This document shows, in pieces, positions 11,223 through 22,739 of a DNA stretch of 64,000 nt. Source of the stretch: Euphorbia lathyris (Eukaryota; Streptophyta; Magnoliopsida; Malpighiales; Euphorbiaceae); the NCBI RefSeq assembly GCF_963576675.1, contig NC_088911.1:136031929-136095928 (forward strand), written 5' to 3'. Both the position numbers and the translations under genes were made by a program. Below the pieces are notes generated by a model that saw only the letters and a list, made by a program, of their open reading frames with translations, ran no database searches and was not told where the DNA came from. Position 1 is the stretch's first letter. The number at the start of each line of letters is the position of its first letter.

Positions 11223-11617
11223 GGGTTAATTTCATATAAGTGCCTTGTGGTTTCACTTTTTTTTGTAGATAGGTTCTTGTGCTTTGTTTTTGAACAAATA
11301 AAGGATTGTACTTTTCTCTGTTTGCGGAAGTGAGGAAGAGACACAAATGGAATCAGAATCGATGACGTGTCCAAGGGCAGTTTTGCCATTTTAAAAAATT
11401 GGTATATATTAACCTTTCAAATTTATATACCGATTTTTCAAAATGACAAAATTGTCCTTGGACACATCATCGATTCTGACTCCGTTTGTGTCTCTTCCTT
11501 AATTCCGCAAACAGAGAAAAGTACAATCTTTTATTTGCTAAAAAACAAAGCATAAGAACCTACCTGTAAAAAAAAAAAAAAAAGTGAAACCACATGGCCC
11601 TTGCATGAAATTAACCC
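11223..11617. mobile_element. Foldback MITE with 9-bp target duplication (MULE-type)
   Basis: A 395-bp palindrome with arms of about 170-190 bases. The left end is GGGTTAATTTCATATAAG and the right end reverse-complements to GGGTTAATTTCATGCAAG. The perfect duplication TTTTAGATA flanks it (11214-11222 and 11618-11626). Nine-base duplications and long inverted repeats fit Mutator-like elements. There is no coding capacity. It lies about 320 bases upstream of the PR-10 copy 1 TATA-like site. Confidence 0.85.
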
Positions 11618-11626
11618 TTTTAGATA

Positions 11627-12022
11627 TCATCAAATAACATATATTTGATTCTAAAATTAAATCTAAACAAATCCTACCAGGCAAGACCATGTGACTTTTC
11701 AACCTTGCTTATTTTATTAATTTATTGAAGAGGCATGTGTAACATTATGTACATTTCTTTAATACTTTAAAAATAAATTTATAACCCATCCTTAAATTAA
11801 ATATAAACTAAATTTGAAATCCTAATAATAGGTATGGAAATGCGACTTTTCAACCTTTTTTGATAAATATTTAGATTAAAAAATTAAAATTGATGAAGAA
11901 TTCTTTATTATAATGTAATTAATTAAGCTCCATCCATATCTACAAATAACACCTCTTGTTTTCATATAATTTCTCCATATTAATTTCCAATTGCAAAATC
12001 CAATTTTATTGATTGATTGAAA
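11627..12022 (+). promoter_or_regulatory. Upstream region of PR-10 copy 1 with a degenerate TATA box
   Basis: This stretch is homologous to the sequence upstream of PR-10 copy 2 (23970-24644), for example 'gccatgtgtaacatta' and 'taatgtaattaattaagct'. Copy 2 has TATAAATA at 24629; the equivalent position here (11941-11948) reads TACAAATA, a T-to-C change in the core. The start codon is about 75 bases downstream. Whether the change lowers transcription is inference. Confidence 0.55.
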
Positions 12023-13885
12023 ATGGGGATTTTGAATTTTGAAACAGAGATTGTGTGCAAACATCCACCATCTACAATGTTCAAAACTCTAATCTTCAAT
12101 TTTACTGAACTTGTTACCAAAGCTATTTCTCAGGTTTACAAGAGCCTTGAAGTCCTTGGAGATAGAGGAGTTGGAACTATCAGAAAAGTTCACTTCGGAG
12201 AAGGTTTTTATTTCTTATCAAACTCAACACTTATCATTTCTGAACTTTCAAAACATCGTGTATTATGGAACAAAAAAAATTAAAGTGAGTGGGTTGAATC
12301 AAAACATCGTGTATTATGGAATTTTTTTTTTTAATCTATTATAATAGCCTATGAAGCACGGAAACTTCAACATAGCTGCGTATCAGGTTTCCAATACGTT
12401 TTTTGATACGGAAACTCCTGCAAACTTCTCGGATACGTTTCGAGGCCGTTTTCGTAATATTCAGAAGTTGGAATATCCAAAGGAGTATGTCCATCTTTAT
12501 GTGTAGCAAAAATAAAATTTGAGATAAACCAAAAGACTCAGAGGAAAGCTTTCATTGTACAGTAAAACCTCCATATAGGAATACTCTATATAAGAATAAC
12601 CTCCAATTTGTTATAAAAAATTTCGGTCCCAACTTGGGCCGGTTATAAATAAGAATAACCTCCCAAATGTTAATTGTTATACATAATCCAAGTCCCACCT
12701 TTAGAAACTATACCTCTATATAGGAATAATTATGTAAATAATGTATATATGTATTAAGGATTTAAACAAAATTTATTAAAAAATTTAAAAATTATTGAGA
12801 TTAAATATGAGTTGGCACACAAATTCCAACTTTAACTATAAATTCTTACCATTTTCCCATAAAACTCTTTTCTTTATGTATTGGAAACTAAACTCAAAAC
12901 TCTTCCAATTCTTTAGGTATTGGAAATAAAACTCGTAGACTTGATATGCTAAACATTAAATTTATAAACTTTAAGTCTTGATTTTTTTTTTGGGTACCAA
13001 ACTCTATATAAGAATAACCTCCCAATTGTTATACAAATTGTCCGGTCCCAAACGTATTCCTATATAGAGGTTTTACTGTATTATCGTTTTTTTCTCACAA
13101 CATTTTTTGACATTATTTATATTTCATGTATTTAATAATTATATTTAGATAAGAGTTATAATTTCTTTTATATGTATTTATTTAGTTATATTATAAAAAT
13201 TCAAATATAAAAACATATTTTTAATATTTATAAATGTGCCCCAATATTTTTAATATTTACACGTTTCCCCTAAGTTTCCGTATCTTATGTTTTATAGAAA
13301 AGACGTTTCTCGTGTCCGTTTCCGTGTCGGATACCGTATCCGGGCAACCTAAATAATAGCGGGATTATTAAATAGCTTCAAACTCAACAGGTAACAAATT
13401 TGTCATGTCGATTCTGTGTTTTGCGTCTGTGTCTGTGTCGGTGTCAGTTTCGTGTCTGTATCAGTTTCGTGTTCTATTTCAAGGCTATTTTAGGAATGTT
13501 ATGTTTTAGACATGATTTTTAAAACCGGACCGGTGTCAGTGTCCGTTTCTATGCAAGATAATAACTAACTATTGTAAGTAATTATTATTCAGGAATATTA
13601 CTGAAGTATATGGAGGAGAGGATAGATTCCATAGACGAAGAGAATCTAACTTATTCTTCTACAATCATAGGAGATGAAAAAGGAATTGAAAAGATAGTAA
13701 ATGATTTTAAGTTTGAGGCATCACCAGATGGAGGAACCATCTTCAAGAAACAGAATTATTATTATATTGTTGGTGATTATAAGCTCGATGAAGATGAAAT
13801 TAACAAAGTTAAAGAAACTTCTGGGGCATTATTCAAAATTCTTGAAGACTACATGTTGGCTAATTCAGATATTTGCCTCAATTAA
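12023..13885 (+). CDS. PR-10 / Bet v 1-family protein, copy 1 (two exons)
   Basis: Exon 1 is 12023-12203 and exon 2 is 13593-13885, with GT at 12204 and AG at 13591-13592. They give 157 residues, the usual PR-10 length, with the family's single intron splitting the Gly codon after FGE. The protein starts MGILNFETE. It has the conserved KVHFGEG strand, the SPDGGTIFK strand and a C-terminal helix ending in ANSDICLN. Bet v 1-fold proteins are cytosolic and bind small hydrophobic ligands; some relatives are norcoclaurine synthases or cytokinin-binding proteins. The usual Gly-rich loop GDGGVGT reads GDRGVGT here, an unusual Arg in the P-loop-like turn. The intron is expanded to ~1.39 kb by transposons. 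The coding sequence is intact. Confidence 0.85.
12248..12321 (+). repeat. 23-bp direct repeat pair in the PR-10 copy 1 intron
   Basis: The sequence beginning TCAAAACATCGTGTATTATG occurs at 12248-12270 and again at 12299-12321, identical over 23 bases with a 51-base period. It is a local tandem duplication at the 5' side of the intron. Confidence 0.8.
12348..13350. mobile_element. Probable DNA transposon in the PR-10 copy 1 intron
   Basis: The left end CCTATGAAGCACGGAAAC and the right end, which reverse-complements to AGGTTGCCCGGATACGG, share a GC(A/C)CGGA(A/T)AC core. The flanks TTATAATAG (12339-12347) and AAATAATAG (13351-13359) agree at 7 of 9 bases. Both ends are rich in 'cgtttccgtgtc'-like repeats. 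The unit contains the pogo MITE at 12560-13078. No transposase is present. Class and ends are uncertain. Confidence 0.45.
12560..13078. mobile_element. Pogo/Tc1-mariner-type MITE (Lemi1-like)
   Basis: The element starts CAGTAAAACCTCCATATAGG and ends CCTATATAGAGGTTTTACTG. TA is present on each side (12558-12559 and 13079-13080), as for pogo elements. The termini CAGTAAAACCTC are those of the plant Lemi1 pogo family. It is 519 bp long without coding capacity and nested in the PR-10 copy 1 intron. Confidence 0.85.
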
Positions 13886-14743
13886 TTAATTGTTAATTTT
13901 CCATTTTAATGTTCTAATTGTGTGATAAATAAGCCAAATTGTGAGGAATCAGGGACAATAAAAGAGTTGATTTTATGGGTTATGAAAGTTTGAATGGTAC
14001 TTGTATGTATTCATTAAAGTTTGAGGTGCAGTGAAAACATTTTTTTTTTTACTTTATTATAATTTTTTTTTAACATTGTCGTATTGTTTTGGATAAATTG
14101 TGTTTATTATTTTAAGATAATTTTGATGAATTGTGTTTTCTAATTGTTTTCTAAATATTGTTTCACACTTTAAAGACATTCTATCATAGTTTTCAGTGAA
14201 TTATATTAGTTATGTATAATATATTTTACTGGGTTGAATTGTTTCAATTATATTATTGTTTAAATGTTGTTGTTGGTATATTTTTAAGGATATACGTCAC
14301 AAATATACCTGTTTTTCTATATTAGAATTATTTTACATTATTATTTTCACATAGTATAGTACATATTTTTTGATTGCATTTATATAATAATTTTTTTATT
14401 AATAAATATAAAAATATAAAAATATAAATCTGATTAATCCTCGAAGCCCATATCCGCCCTACTAACGTCTAACGTTTTTTAAAGACTTCTTCATAACTGA
14501 AACTGAAAATATCATAAAATATTAATAGAAACTAATCGAAAATATAAGAAAATTGAACCGATAATCGAAACTTAAAATATCATAAATTACTAATCAATCA
14601 AACTCACAAATAAAAAAAATGAATCAAAACTTTATTTTAATTGAGAAAGTTATCCAATTAACAGTTTCAACATAAATTGATGATGTAATTTATGAATTTA
14701 GAAAGTTGGGATATAGGTTGAGGACTAATGACTTTAGAAAATT
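13886..14743. other. AT-rich 3' flank of PR-10 copy 1
   Basis: The first ~60 bases match the 3' flank of PR-10 copy 2 at 39159 (both carry 'attgttgattttc'- and 'aataaaagagttgattttatg'-like blocks), so they are likely the 3' UTR. The remainder is AT-rich with long T runs and no recognised feature, up to the gypsy TSD AAATT at 14739-14743. Confidence 0.5.
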
Positions 14744-15539
14744 TGATGTAGATTGAAATCGACTGAAGGTTTTAATCGTAAACCGATAAAGAATCCGATC
14801 TTCTCAAGCTAAAACTTGAAGGTTGAGTTAACCCAATGGATAGAAATCCACAAAGCTCTCTATGGAGGCTATAGTTTTAAATTCATCAAAAGTTGAGAAC
14901 ATTACAAAAATAGGAGCTTAAATACTCTCCAACATTACAAGGGAAAATACCAAAAGCCTATGAATAGGGTTTTGGCTAACACATGGTCATAAGGGTAGAA
15001 TATGAAAGTGGTAGTTTAGTAATTAGGGGGCCAATGGCAAAACAGTAAATAGAGTGTAACAAAGAATGGTCCCCTCAAGGTGAGAACTTGGAGGAGAAGT
15101 ATTCTCCAGGACAAACACGCCCCGCGCCTAACGTGCTACGCCCCGCGTAGATGAGTTCCTGAACTTGAAGATGCTTGCTCGAATTCATTACGCGAGGCGC
15201 CCAGTAGATTACGCCCCGCGTCATAGGGCTCCTGATCTTGATGGTTCCGCGGAATGCGATCTACGCGTGGCGCCCAAGGGGTGCGCCCCCGCGTGTTTGA
15301 CGTCCTGGACAATTTCTTGCTTGATGTGGCTATCTACGCCCCGCATGGTAAGGGAGGCACCCTGCGTCTCCGAATGGTGTGGCTTTTCTCCAAAGACAAC
15401 CGTTCCCCCGCCTGGCGCTCGGATAGACACGCCCCGCGTGCTCTCTATTTTGGCTTGCTCTTTGCTCTCCTTGAGTGGGTTCTCTCGAGTGGCTCCTCGT
15501 TGCACCGGACTCGGGTCTAGGAATAAGATACCCTCATCA
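14744..15539 (-). repeat. 3' LTR of the gypsy element
   Basis: It begins TGATGTAGATTGAAATC and ends CCCTCATCA, matching 20370-21164 with only scattered substitutions and one or two single-base length changes. The part at about 15117-15440 contains repeated ACGCCCCGCGT-type motifs. Confidence 0.9.
15117..15440. repeat. GC-rich ACGCCCCGCGT sub-repeats in the gypsy LTR
   Basis: At least six copies of ACGCCCCGCG or close variants (ACGCGAGGCGCCC, TACGCGTGGCGCCC) are spaced by 25-60 bases. The same block is in the other LTR at 20740-21065. A similar series occurs in the Tat-like LTR at 53130-53640. Confidence 0.75.
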
Positions 15540-18500
15540 TTCTCCCCTTTTTTGAAAGAGTCGGACTCCGTCTCGGTGACTTTGGTTGGCAACGATCCCT
15601 CCGGCTTCCACAAGCTCAAGTCCTGGACATTAAAAGAAGAAGACATTTTCCCAAGCCAATTGGGAAGGGTTAGTTGGTAAGCGTTGGCACTGATTTTCTT
15701 TGTGATTCGGTAAGGACCATATTTTCTCGGCCTCAACTTGCTACTCGGGGCATGACTAAGCCGCTCTTTTCCCAAGTACACCATCAAATTGCACATCTCT
15801 TCGGTGCTCATCGACCTTGGCCTTGTTCTTAATGTTTTTCTCCTCGATGCTACGCCGAACTTCTTGGTGCATTTGGTGGTAGTCATAGGCCAAATTCTGA
15901 GCCGCTACGCTCTTCTTCTCCCCTTTTGGAAGTTCCCCCAAATCAAGCGAATGGTTCGGAGCTTTGGTGTACACAACATCGAAGAGGGACTTCCCGGTGG
16001 TTGAACTCACGGCGGAGTTGTAGGCGAACTCGGCTTCGGCAAGCACATAATCCCACATCTTGGGTTTGTCCCGGCACTTGCTTTTCAATAAGTTCCCCAA
16101 AGTCCGATTGACCGCCTCAGTTTGCCCATCCGTTTGTGGGTGAGCCGTGGTACTAAACTTCAATGTGGTACCGAGAATCACCCAAAGAGTTTGCCAAAAG
16201 TGGCTAAGGAACTTGGTATCCCGATCCGACACTATACTCTTAGGGACCCCATGCAATCTCACAACTTCTCGAAAGAACAACTTGGCGATGGCGGTGGCGT
16301 CATTTGTTTTCCTACACGGGATAAAGTGTGCCATCTTCGAGAATCTGTCCACCATCACAAATACGGAGTCCATACCCCGTTGAGTCTTCGGCAGCCCCAA
16401 TACAAAATCCATGGAGAGGTCTTCTCAAATGGTCTCCGGGACCGGTAGGTGCATACGTAGTCCGGCATTAGTAGCATGCCCCTTGGATGTTTGGCACCCC
16501 TCACATCGCTCCACGATGTAGGCTACGTCCCTCCTTAGTTTTGGCCAATAGTAGCGGGAGCTAACCGCCTCAAAAGTCTTGTCTCTTCCAAAGTGTCCCC
16601 CCAACACCCCTCCGTGTAGCTCTCGGATCACTCTTTCCCGGATGGATGTGCTCGGAAGGCATAATTGGCTGCCCCTCATGAGGAACCCATCCACAAGCTG
16701 ATATCCACTCTCCTCAGTACCTCTTCTACATTTCTCCCATTCAAGCCCAAAGTCCGGGTCTTCCCCGTATTCCCCTTTAATGTGCTCAAAATCCACTAAC
16801 TCCAAGGCCACTGTTTTCAAGAGGGCTACCTGTCGGCTCAAGGCATCCGCAACCTTATTCTGTTGACCCGCTTTGTGAAGAAGTCGATAAGGAAACTTAT
16901 CCAGGAAAGCGGACTACCTAGCATGCATGGAGCTCCGGAGTTGTTTTTGACTTCCCAAGTACTTGAGGGCTTGGTGGTCGGTATACAACATAAATTCCTT
17001 CCCGATGAGGTAGTGCTCCCACGTCTTGAGAGCCCGCACTACCGCATAAAACTCCTTGTCATACGTGGCCCACTTCTGTCTAGAATCACACAACTTCTCA
17101 CTGAAGTACGCTATGGGCCTCCGCTCTTGCATTAGCACTCCACCTACTCCGACTCCACTCGCATCACACTCCACCTCGAAGAGCTTCTCAAAATCTGGAA
17201 ACGCTAAAACCGGAGCGGTACTTAGCTTTTCCTTAATCAATGCGAAACTACTCTCTTGCTTATTCCCCCACTTGAAGCCTCTACCGTTCTTCAAACACTC
17301 GGTCATAGGGGCCACGATCGCGCTGAAATTCCGGATGAACCGCCTATAGAATGTAGCCAACCCATGGAAACTCCTAATATCCCCAACTGTCTTCGGGGCC
17401 GGCCACTCCCGGATAGCTCTCACTTTCTCTTCATCCACTCGGATGCCACTCCCACTGACCACATATCCGAGAAACACCAAGCTCTCCATCACGAAGTCAC
17501 ACTTCTTAGTGTTGGCAAAGAGTTGGTTCTCCCAGAGCAAAACTAACACGGCCCTCAAGTGCTCCACATGCTCTTCTATCGTCTTACTATGGATGAGAAT
17601 ATCGTCAAAGTAGACCACCATGAACTTCCCAATCACCGGACATAGTACTTGGTTCATCAACCTCATGAAGGTGCTCGGTGCATTGGTCATTCCGAACGGC
17701 ATCACTAGCCACTCGTATAGTCTGTCACGCGTCTTAAACGCCGTCTTCCACTCATCCCCCGCCTTGATCCGGATTTGGTGGTATCCGCTCCTCAAGTCGA
17801 TCTTCGAAAAGACCTTGGAACCACCCAATTGATCAAGCATATCATCAAGTCGGGGAATCGGGAACTTGTACCGAATAGTAATCTTGTTGATGGCTCGACT
17901 ATCCACACACATCCTCCACGACCCGTCCTTTTTGGGTGTCAATAAAGCTGGCACCGCACACAGACTCATACTCTCTCTAACATAGCCCATCCTTATCAAC
18001 TCGTCCACCTTCTCCTTCATCACTTCACTCTCCTTAGGACTCATCCGGTAGTGAGGAAGACTAGGCAAGCTAGCTCCCGACACTAGGTCAATGTGGTGTT
18101 GGATGTCCCGTAGAGGTGGTAACCCATCGGGTAACTCTTCCGGAAAGACGTCACGGAACTCATTTAGCAACCTTCCCACATCCTCCGGAACTTCTTCAGC
18201 TTCACTTCCGGCCCTATCACTTGGTGTGCTCGACTTCACCATCACTACATAGACTGTTTGGCTCTCCTCACACTCGTTTAGAAACGCCTTGTGGGTCGGG
18301 CAAACAATCAAAGTAGACTTCCTTTTGTCTTTGGTCTCTCCCAATAGAGGTGTTAGAACATACTGAACGTCGTCCTTCATAAACCGATAAGTATTCTTCC
18401 TTCCGGCATGGGTAGCATCCCTATCAAATTGCCATGGGCGTCCCAACAGTAGGTGGCACGCATCCATCTCCACCACATCACAATAAACTTCATCCCGGTA

Positions 18501-20342
18501 CTCCCCTATCTCAAGAGGAACCCTACACCTTTGAGTGACCTTCAGCTCTCCGACGCTCTTGATCCACCCTACACTGTATGGACTGGGATGCGGTTCAATC
18601 ACTAACCCAAACCTCTTGGCTGCGGCATCGCTGATAATATTCTCTTGGCTCCCACTATCTATGATCACATTGCGCTTTACCCCTTGTACTAGACATCGGG
18701 TTCGGAACAATTGGTGTCGTTGATCCGATTCCACTTTACTTGAAACCAATAGTCTTCTCACAACATGTATGGCGCGCCCACCATCATACTCTTCCTCACA
18801 CTCATCATCCACGGGGTCACAACAAACATCCCCTTCATCATCATACTCATAATCGTCTTCGTATCTCTCAACCACGTTGGCGCTTCTCCTCTTAGAACAC
18901 TCATTGGAACGGTGACTCGGCTCGTTACATCGGAAAAATTTGAATGGAGCCGGCTTAGCATAGGGGTTGCTGCCCCTAGGGGGTTGTGTCGCCTTAAAAG
19001 GCCTCACATCTCCACTAGGCGCCCTTTCCGCACTTGGCGCTTTGGGATCGCTTGAACTTGCGATTCCTTTACCCTTGTCAATGCTCTTGGGAGCTCCTCT
19101 CCCTCCATAGGTGCTCTCACCCCCGGTTCTCCTATAGCCTTCACGACCCCTCAAACTCAACTGTGACTCAGCCTTCAATGCTAAATTACCGGCGTCTTGC
19201 ACCCGAATCACCATCTGCGTTCCAATCCGATCTTGGATGTTGTATCTCAGCCCTTCAAGATACCTTGAAGTCTTTTGGCTTTCGGTTTCCGACAAATTAG
19301 CCCTTACCGAAAGCCGCAAGAACTCCGAGGTGTATTCGTGCACACTCCTGGCACCTTGTGAGCAATTTCTATAAGAGCTGTAGATGTATTGCTAGTAATC
19401 AGGTGGTAGAAACCTCTCCCGCAACATCAATTTCATCCTTAGCCAAGACCTAATCGGTTCCCTTCCTCCTCTTCTTCTCCCTTCCTTCACATTATCCCAC
19501 CAAACCGATGCCCCTCCTTTCAACCGGTAAGCTACCAACCGAACCTTCCGGTCCTCCGGTATCCCCACGTAATCAAAGAACCGCTCTACCTCATGCAACT
19601 AATCGAGGAAGCCCTCTATGTCGAGTTCTCCCCCGAATGACGGTAAGTCCACTTTCAACTTGAAGGCATCATCTCTATCAAAATTTCCTCCATACCCCAT
19701 CCTCACATTCGGTTCGCCTCTATATCCACCCCTCTCATTACCTCGGCCCCCATACGGGTCATTCAAACCAACATTTCCCCTTTCATAACCACCTACAACA
19801 TCATTATGCACAACATCCATATTCCCGGCACGCACATGCGCGGGACCAACAACATCATTTACATGCACATCATGCCTAGGCCTATCATTCATGGCATTAT
19901 CATCAATCCTAATCCCCATATTCCTAGCAATCCTAGGCATATCATAATCATCAAACAAATCCCCATCACTATCCACATTTTTAATGGTTACGGGATTAGT
20001 CCGCCTTACCTCTTGAACCCGAGGGTCCCTTGCTTGGGGTGCATAGGTTATCCGTGGTGGTGGTGTTGGTTGCCGTTCAAGTAGAGGGCGGTTTTGTTCC
20101 TCTTGTCTCCGGTGAGGTTCTCCGGCGGGTTGGGTGTGGCTATTTCGAAGCTCAAGAATAAACCTCTCCATATCAAGACGCATTTCTCTTCGACCCGCTT
20201 CTTGCTTCTCTTCAAGCTCACTCATTTTGTCATTCATTGCCTTCATGCTTGATTCTAGTGCTTCAAACCTTTGTTCATGGGCTCCAATGGCTTCGGTGGC
20301 GATACGTGGTTGAACCATCTCCGAGAAGAAGTCTCCGGTCAA
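15540..20342 (-). pseudogene. gag-pol of the gypsy element, interrupted
   Basis: Reading on the minus strand from 20342: gag with a coiled-coil start; a degenerate zinc knuckle ([12 protein letters not shown], first Cys lost); an aspartic protease with [11 protein letters not shown] with [14 protein letters not shown] and YFDDILIHS; RNase H with [11 protein letters not shown] and [10 protein letters not shown]; integrase with an HHCC zinc finger (HFGRDKTF ... CEGCQTSKGH) and the core beginning [11 protein letters not shown]. Stops lie at 19599-19601, 19392-19394, 16914-16916 and 16425-16427. Three replace an expected Trp (TGG) and one an expected Gln. A frameshift lies near 15760-15800. No functional polyprotein can be made. 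Confidence 0.9.
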
Positions 20343-20354
20343 GGAAAATGACTC

Positions 20355-20367
20355 GGCTCTGATACCA
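20355..20367 (-). other. Primer-binding site of the gypsy element
   Basis: On the minus strand it reads TGGTATCAGAGCC, complementary to the 3' end of initiator Met tRNA, separated by two bases from the 5' LTR at 20370. Confidence 0.88.
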
Positions 20368-20369
20368 AC

Positions 20370-21164
20370 TGATGTAGATTGAAATGGACTGAAGGTTTTA
20401 ATCGTAAACCGACAAAGAATCCGATCTTCTCAAGCTAAAACTTGAAGGTTGAGTTAACCCAATGGATAGAAATCCACAAAGCTCTCTATGGAGGCTATAG
20501 TTTTAAATTCATCAAAAGTTGAGAACATTACAAAAATGGGAGCTTAAATACTCTCCAACATTACAAGGGAAAATACCAAAAGCCTATGAATAGGGTTTTG
20601 GCTAACACATGGTCATAAGGGTAGAATAGGAAAGTGGTAGTTTAGTAATTAGGGGGCCAATGGCAAAACAGTAAATAGAGTGTAACAGAGAATGGTCCCC
20701 TCAAGGTGAGAACTTGGAGGAGAAGTATTCTCCAGGACAAACACGCCCCGCGCCTAACGTGCTACGCCCCGCGTAGATGAGTTCCTGAACTTGAAGATGC
20801 TTGCTCGAATTCATTACGCGAGGCGCCCAGTAGATTACGCCCCGCGTCATAGGGCTCCTGATCTTGATGGTTCCGCGGAATGCGATCTACGCGTGGCGCC
20901 CAAGTGGTGCGCCCCGCGTGTTTGACGTCCTGGACAATTTCTTGCTTGATGTGGCTATCTACGCCCCGCATGGTAAGGGAGGCGCCCTGCGTCTCCGAAT
21001 GGTGTGGCTTTTCTCCAAAGACAACCGTTCCCCCGCCTGGCGCTCGGATAGACACGCCCCGCGTGGTCTCTGTTTTGGCTTGCTCTTTGCTCTCCTTGAG
21101 TGGGTTCTCTCGAGTGGCTCCTCGTTGCACCGGACTCGGGTCTAGGGATAAGATGCCCTCATCA
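20370..21164 (-). repeat. 5' LTR of the gypsy element
   Basis: 795 bp, nearly identical to 14744-15539. It lies next to the primer-binding site, which makes it the 5' LTR in the minus orientation. The TSD AAATT follows directly. Confidence 0.9.
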
Positions 21165-21169
21165 AAATT

Positions 21170-21600
21170 ATTACATAATTGATTTTTAAAATATATATTT
21201 TTTTTAAATTATTAAACAAAAAATTAAAAACATAATAGGTAATTTTATTTTTTAATTTTTTCTGGGAAGGGGGTCTATATGCGTTGATTAAATTGTTTTT
21301 ATATATAAAAAAATGAAGGTATCGAAAGCATGAGGAAATAAAATCAATTAAACTACTTGAATATTTCCCATCAATTGTAATTGAATATTTGCCATCATCT
21401 TGAGGTTTAATCGAATAAGAAATTAAACCAATGATGCCATACTAGGAGATGGAGTTTAATTTAATTAATTCATAAAATACAATGCTTAAAATTTACAATG
21501 TTTAAATAATTAACATCACGTCCAAACCCATCTCGGATTTGTCCTGTTTTCTTTCCATAAACAATAATATATCGGGCGGTACTTATCGGAAACAATGATT
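21170..21600. other. AT-rich spacer
   Basis: No gene or repeat was recognised. The sequence continues the interrupted flank found before 14739. Confidence 0.4.
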
Positions 21601-22690
21601 GACCTTAGTTGGAATTGGAGGGGGCTTGACAACCCCCGAGCAACCTTAACTCTTAAAGATATTGTTAAGAGTTGTTAGTCTAATTTTATTTTTTTCATTA
21701 AAATTTTTCTTCATTCGATTTATATTGATGAAATAAAACACAATATTGGTTACTTTAGTTGTTTTTCTGTTGATTGTGGATGGAACCGGTGACAATTCAC
21801 ATGCATTTATGCCTATCGATTGCATTCGTACTAAAATTGATGCCCTTACTAGCATTGACCTGATCAGTCCTTTTTTCCATTGATGAGTTTAAAGTAACGA
21901 TGTTCTCTATACACTCCGACAATTCCCAAGGTAGCCATGGTATTGATGTTTTTACTACTTCTGGCTAGAGTTGGATTCCTCTCCCGAAGATGTTAATGAT
22001 ACTTGAATTGCCCTCATCCTTAGAAAAAGATTCTCCGGTCAGCATTTGTGATTTCCGCCTCATTTCACTTCGCTAAAATTATCACGGCTAAGAGAGACCT
22101 TAGGTAGGGATGTCCGCTTTCTCCTTATCTGTTTATCATATGTTCTAAGGGTGCATCCCAACTTATAAAAGGAGTTCTCATGGCATTAAAATTTGCATTG
22201 GCGCTCATTTAGTGTCCCAACTTCCATTTTCTAATGATAGTATGTTTTTCTTCAAAGCAAACGTTGATGAATGTCGTGCTATGGAAGATATCCTTACTCA
22301 TTTTGAGAGAGACTCGGGCCAAAATGTTAACCTTCTGAAATGAGGTGTCTCTAGTCCCCTCAACACACGGTGTTACTTGCGTTCACCATCCCTCATTTGT
22401 TTTAACAAGAAAGCGCGGTCTTTAGTTACTTAGGCTCTATGTTTTGGCACTAGGTGAATGGTTAGTAGAATAAATTCCTTTCTCAAGCGAGGAAGGAGGC
22501 CCTTATTGAATCAGTGATCCAGGTTATCCAATTTTTCTGCATGAGTGCATTCCTCTCACCTCGATCTCTATGTGAAGATTTACAAAAATTCATGAACTCG
22601 TTTTGGTGGGGTACAAAACAGAATATCCATGTTGGATTTATTGGACCTCGTGGGATGCGGTTTGGTTTTCATCACATTTATTCCTTTGTA
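21601..22690 (+). pseudogene. Decayed LINE remnant with endonuclease start and RT pieces
   Basis: Around 21605 the frame reads LSWNWRGLDNPRATLTLKD, the start of a plant LINE endonuclease (compare LSWNCRGLGNTRAV in the LINE at 27016). After frame changes, RT-like phrases follow: GCPLSPYLF near 22110, and ALCEDLQK / MNSFWWGTK near 22560-22620, which match MNSFWWGMK of the better LINE. The piece is full of stops and has lost the middle of ORF2. Confidence 0.65.
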
Positions 22691-22739
22691 AGAGTTCCCT
22701 TCAATCCAAATAAATCTATAAATAAATCATAATTTTTTA

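Larger units (their letters stand above)
14744..21164 (-). mobile_element. Complete Ty3-gypsy retrotransposon with mutated coding region
   Basis: Two near-identical LTRs (14744-15539 and 20370-21164) bound a 4.8 kb internal region transcribed on the minus strand. The duplication AAATT flanks the element (14739-14743 and 21165-21169). The primer-binding site is the reverse complement of GGCTCTGATACCA at 20355-20367, complementary to initiator Met tRNA. The polypurine tract is at 15540-15555. Order gag-protease-RT-RNase H-integrase shows it is gypsy. No chromodomain was seen after integrase. Four in-frame stops and one frameshift disable it. The few differences seen between the LTRs suggest a fairly recent insertion. 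Confidence 0.93.

Noticed and set aside
15165..15680. ORFs on the plus strand in the gypsy LTR (also 20880-21182)
   Set aside because: They are open only because of the GC-rich repeat composition, and they oppose the element's coding strand.
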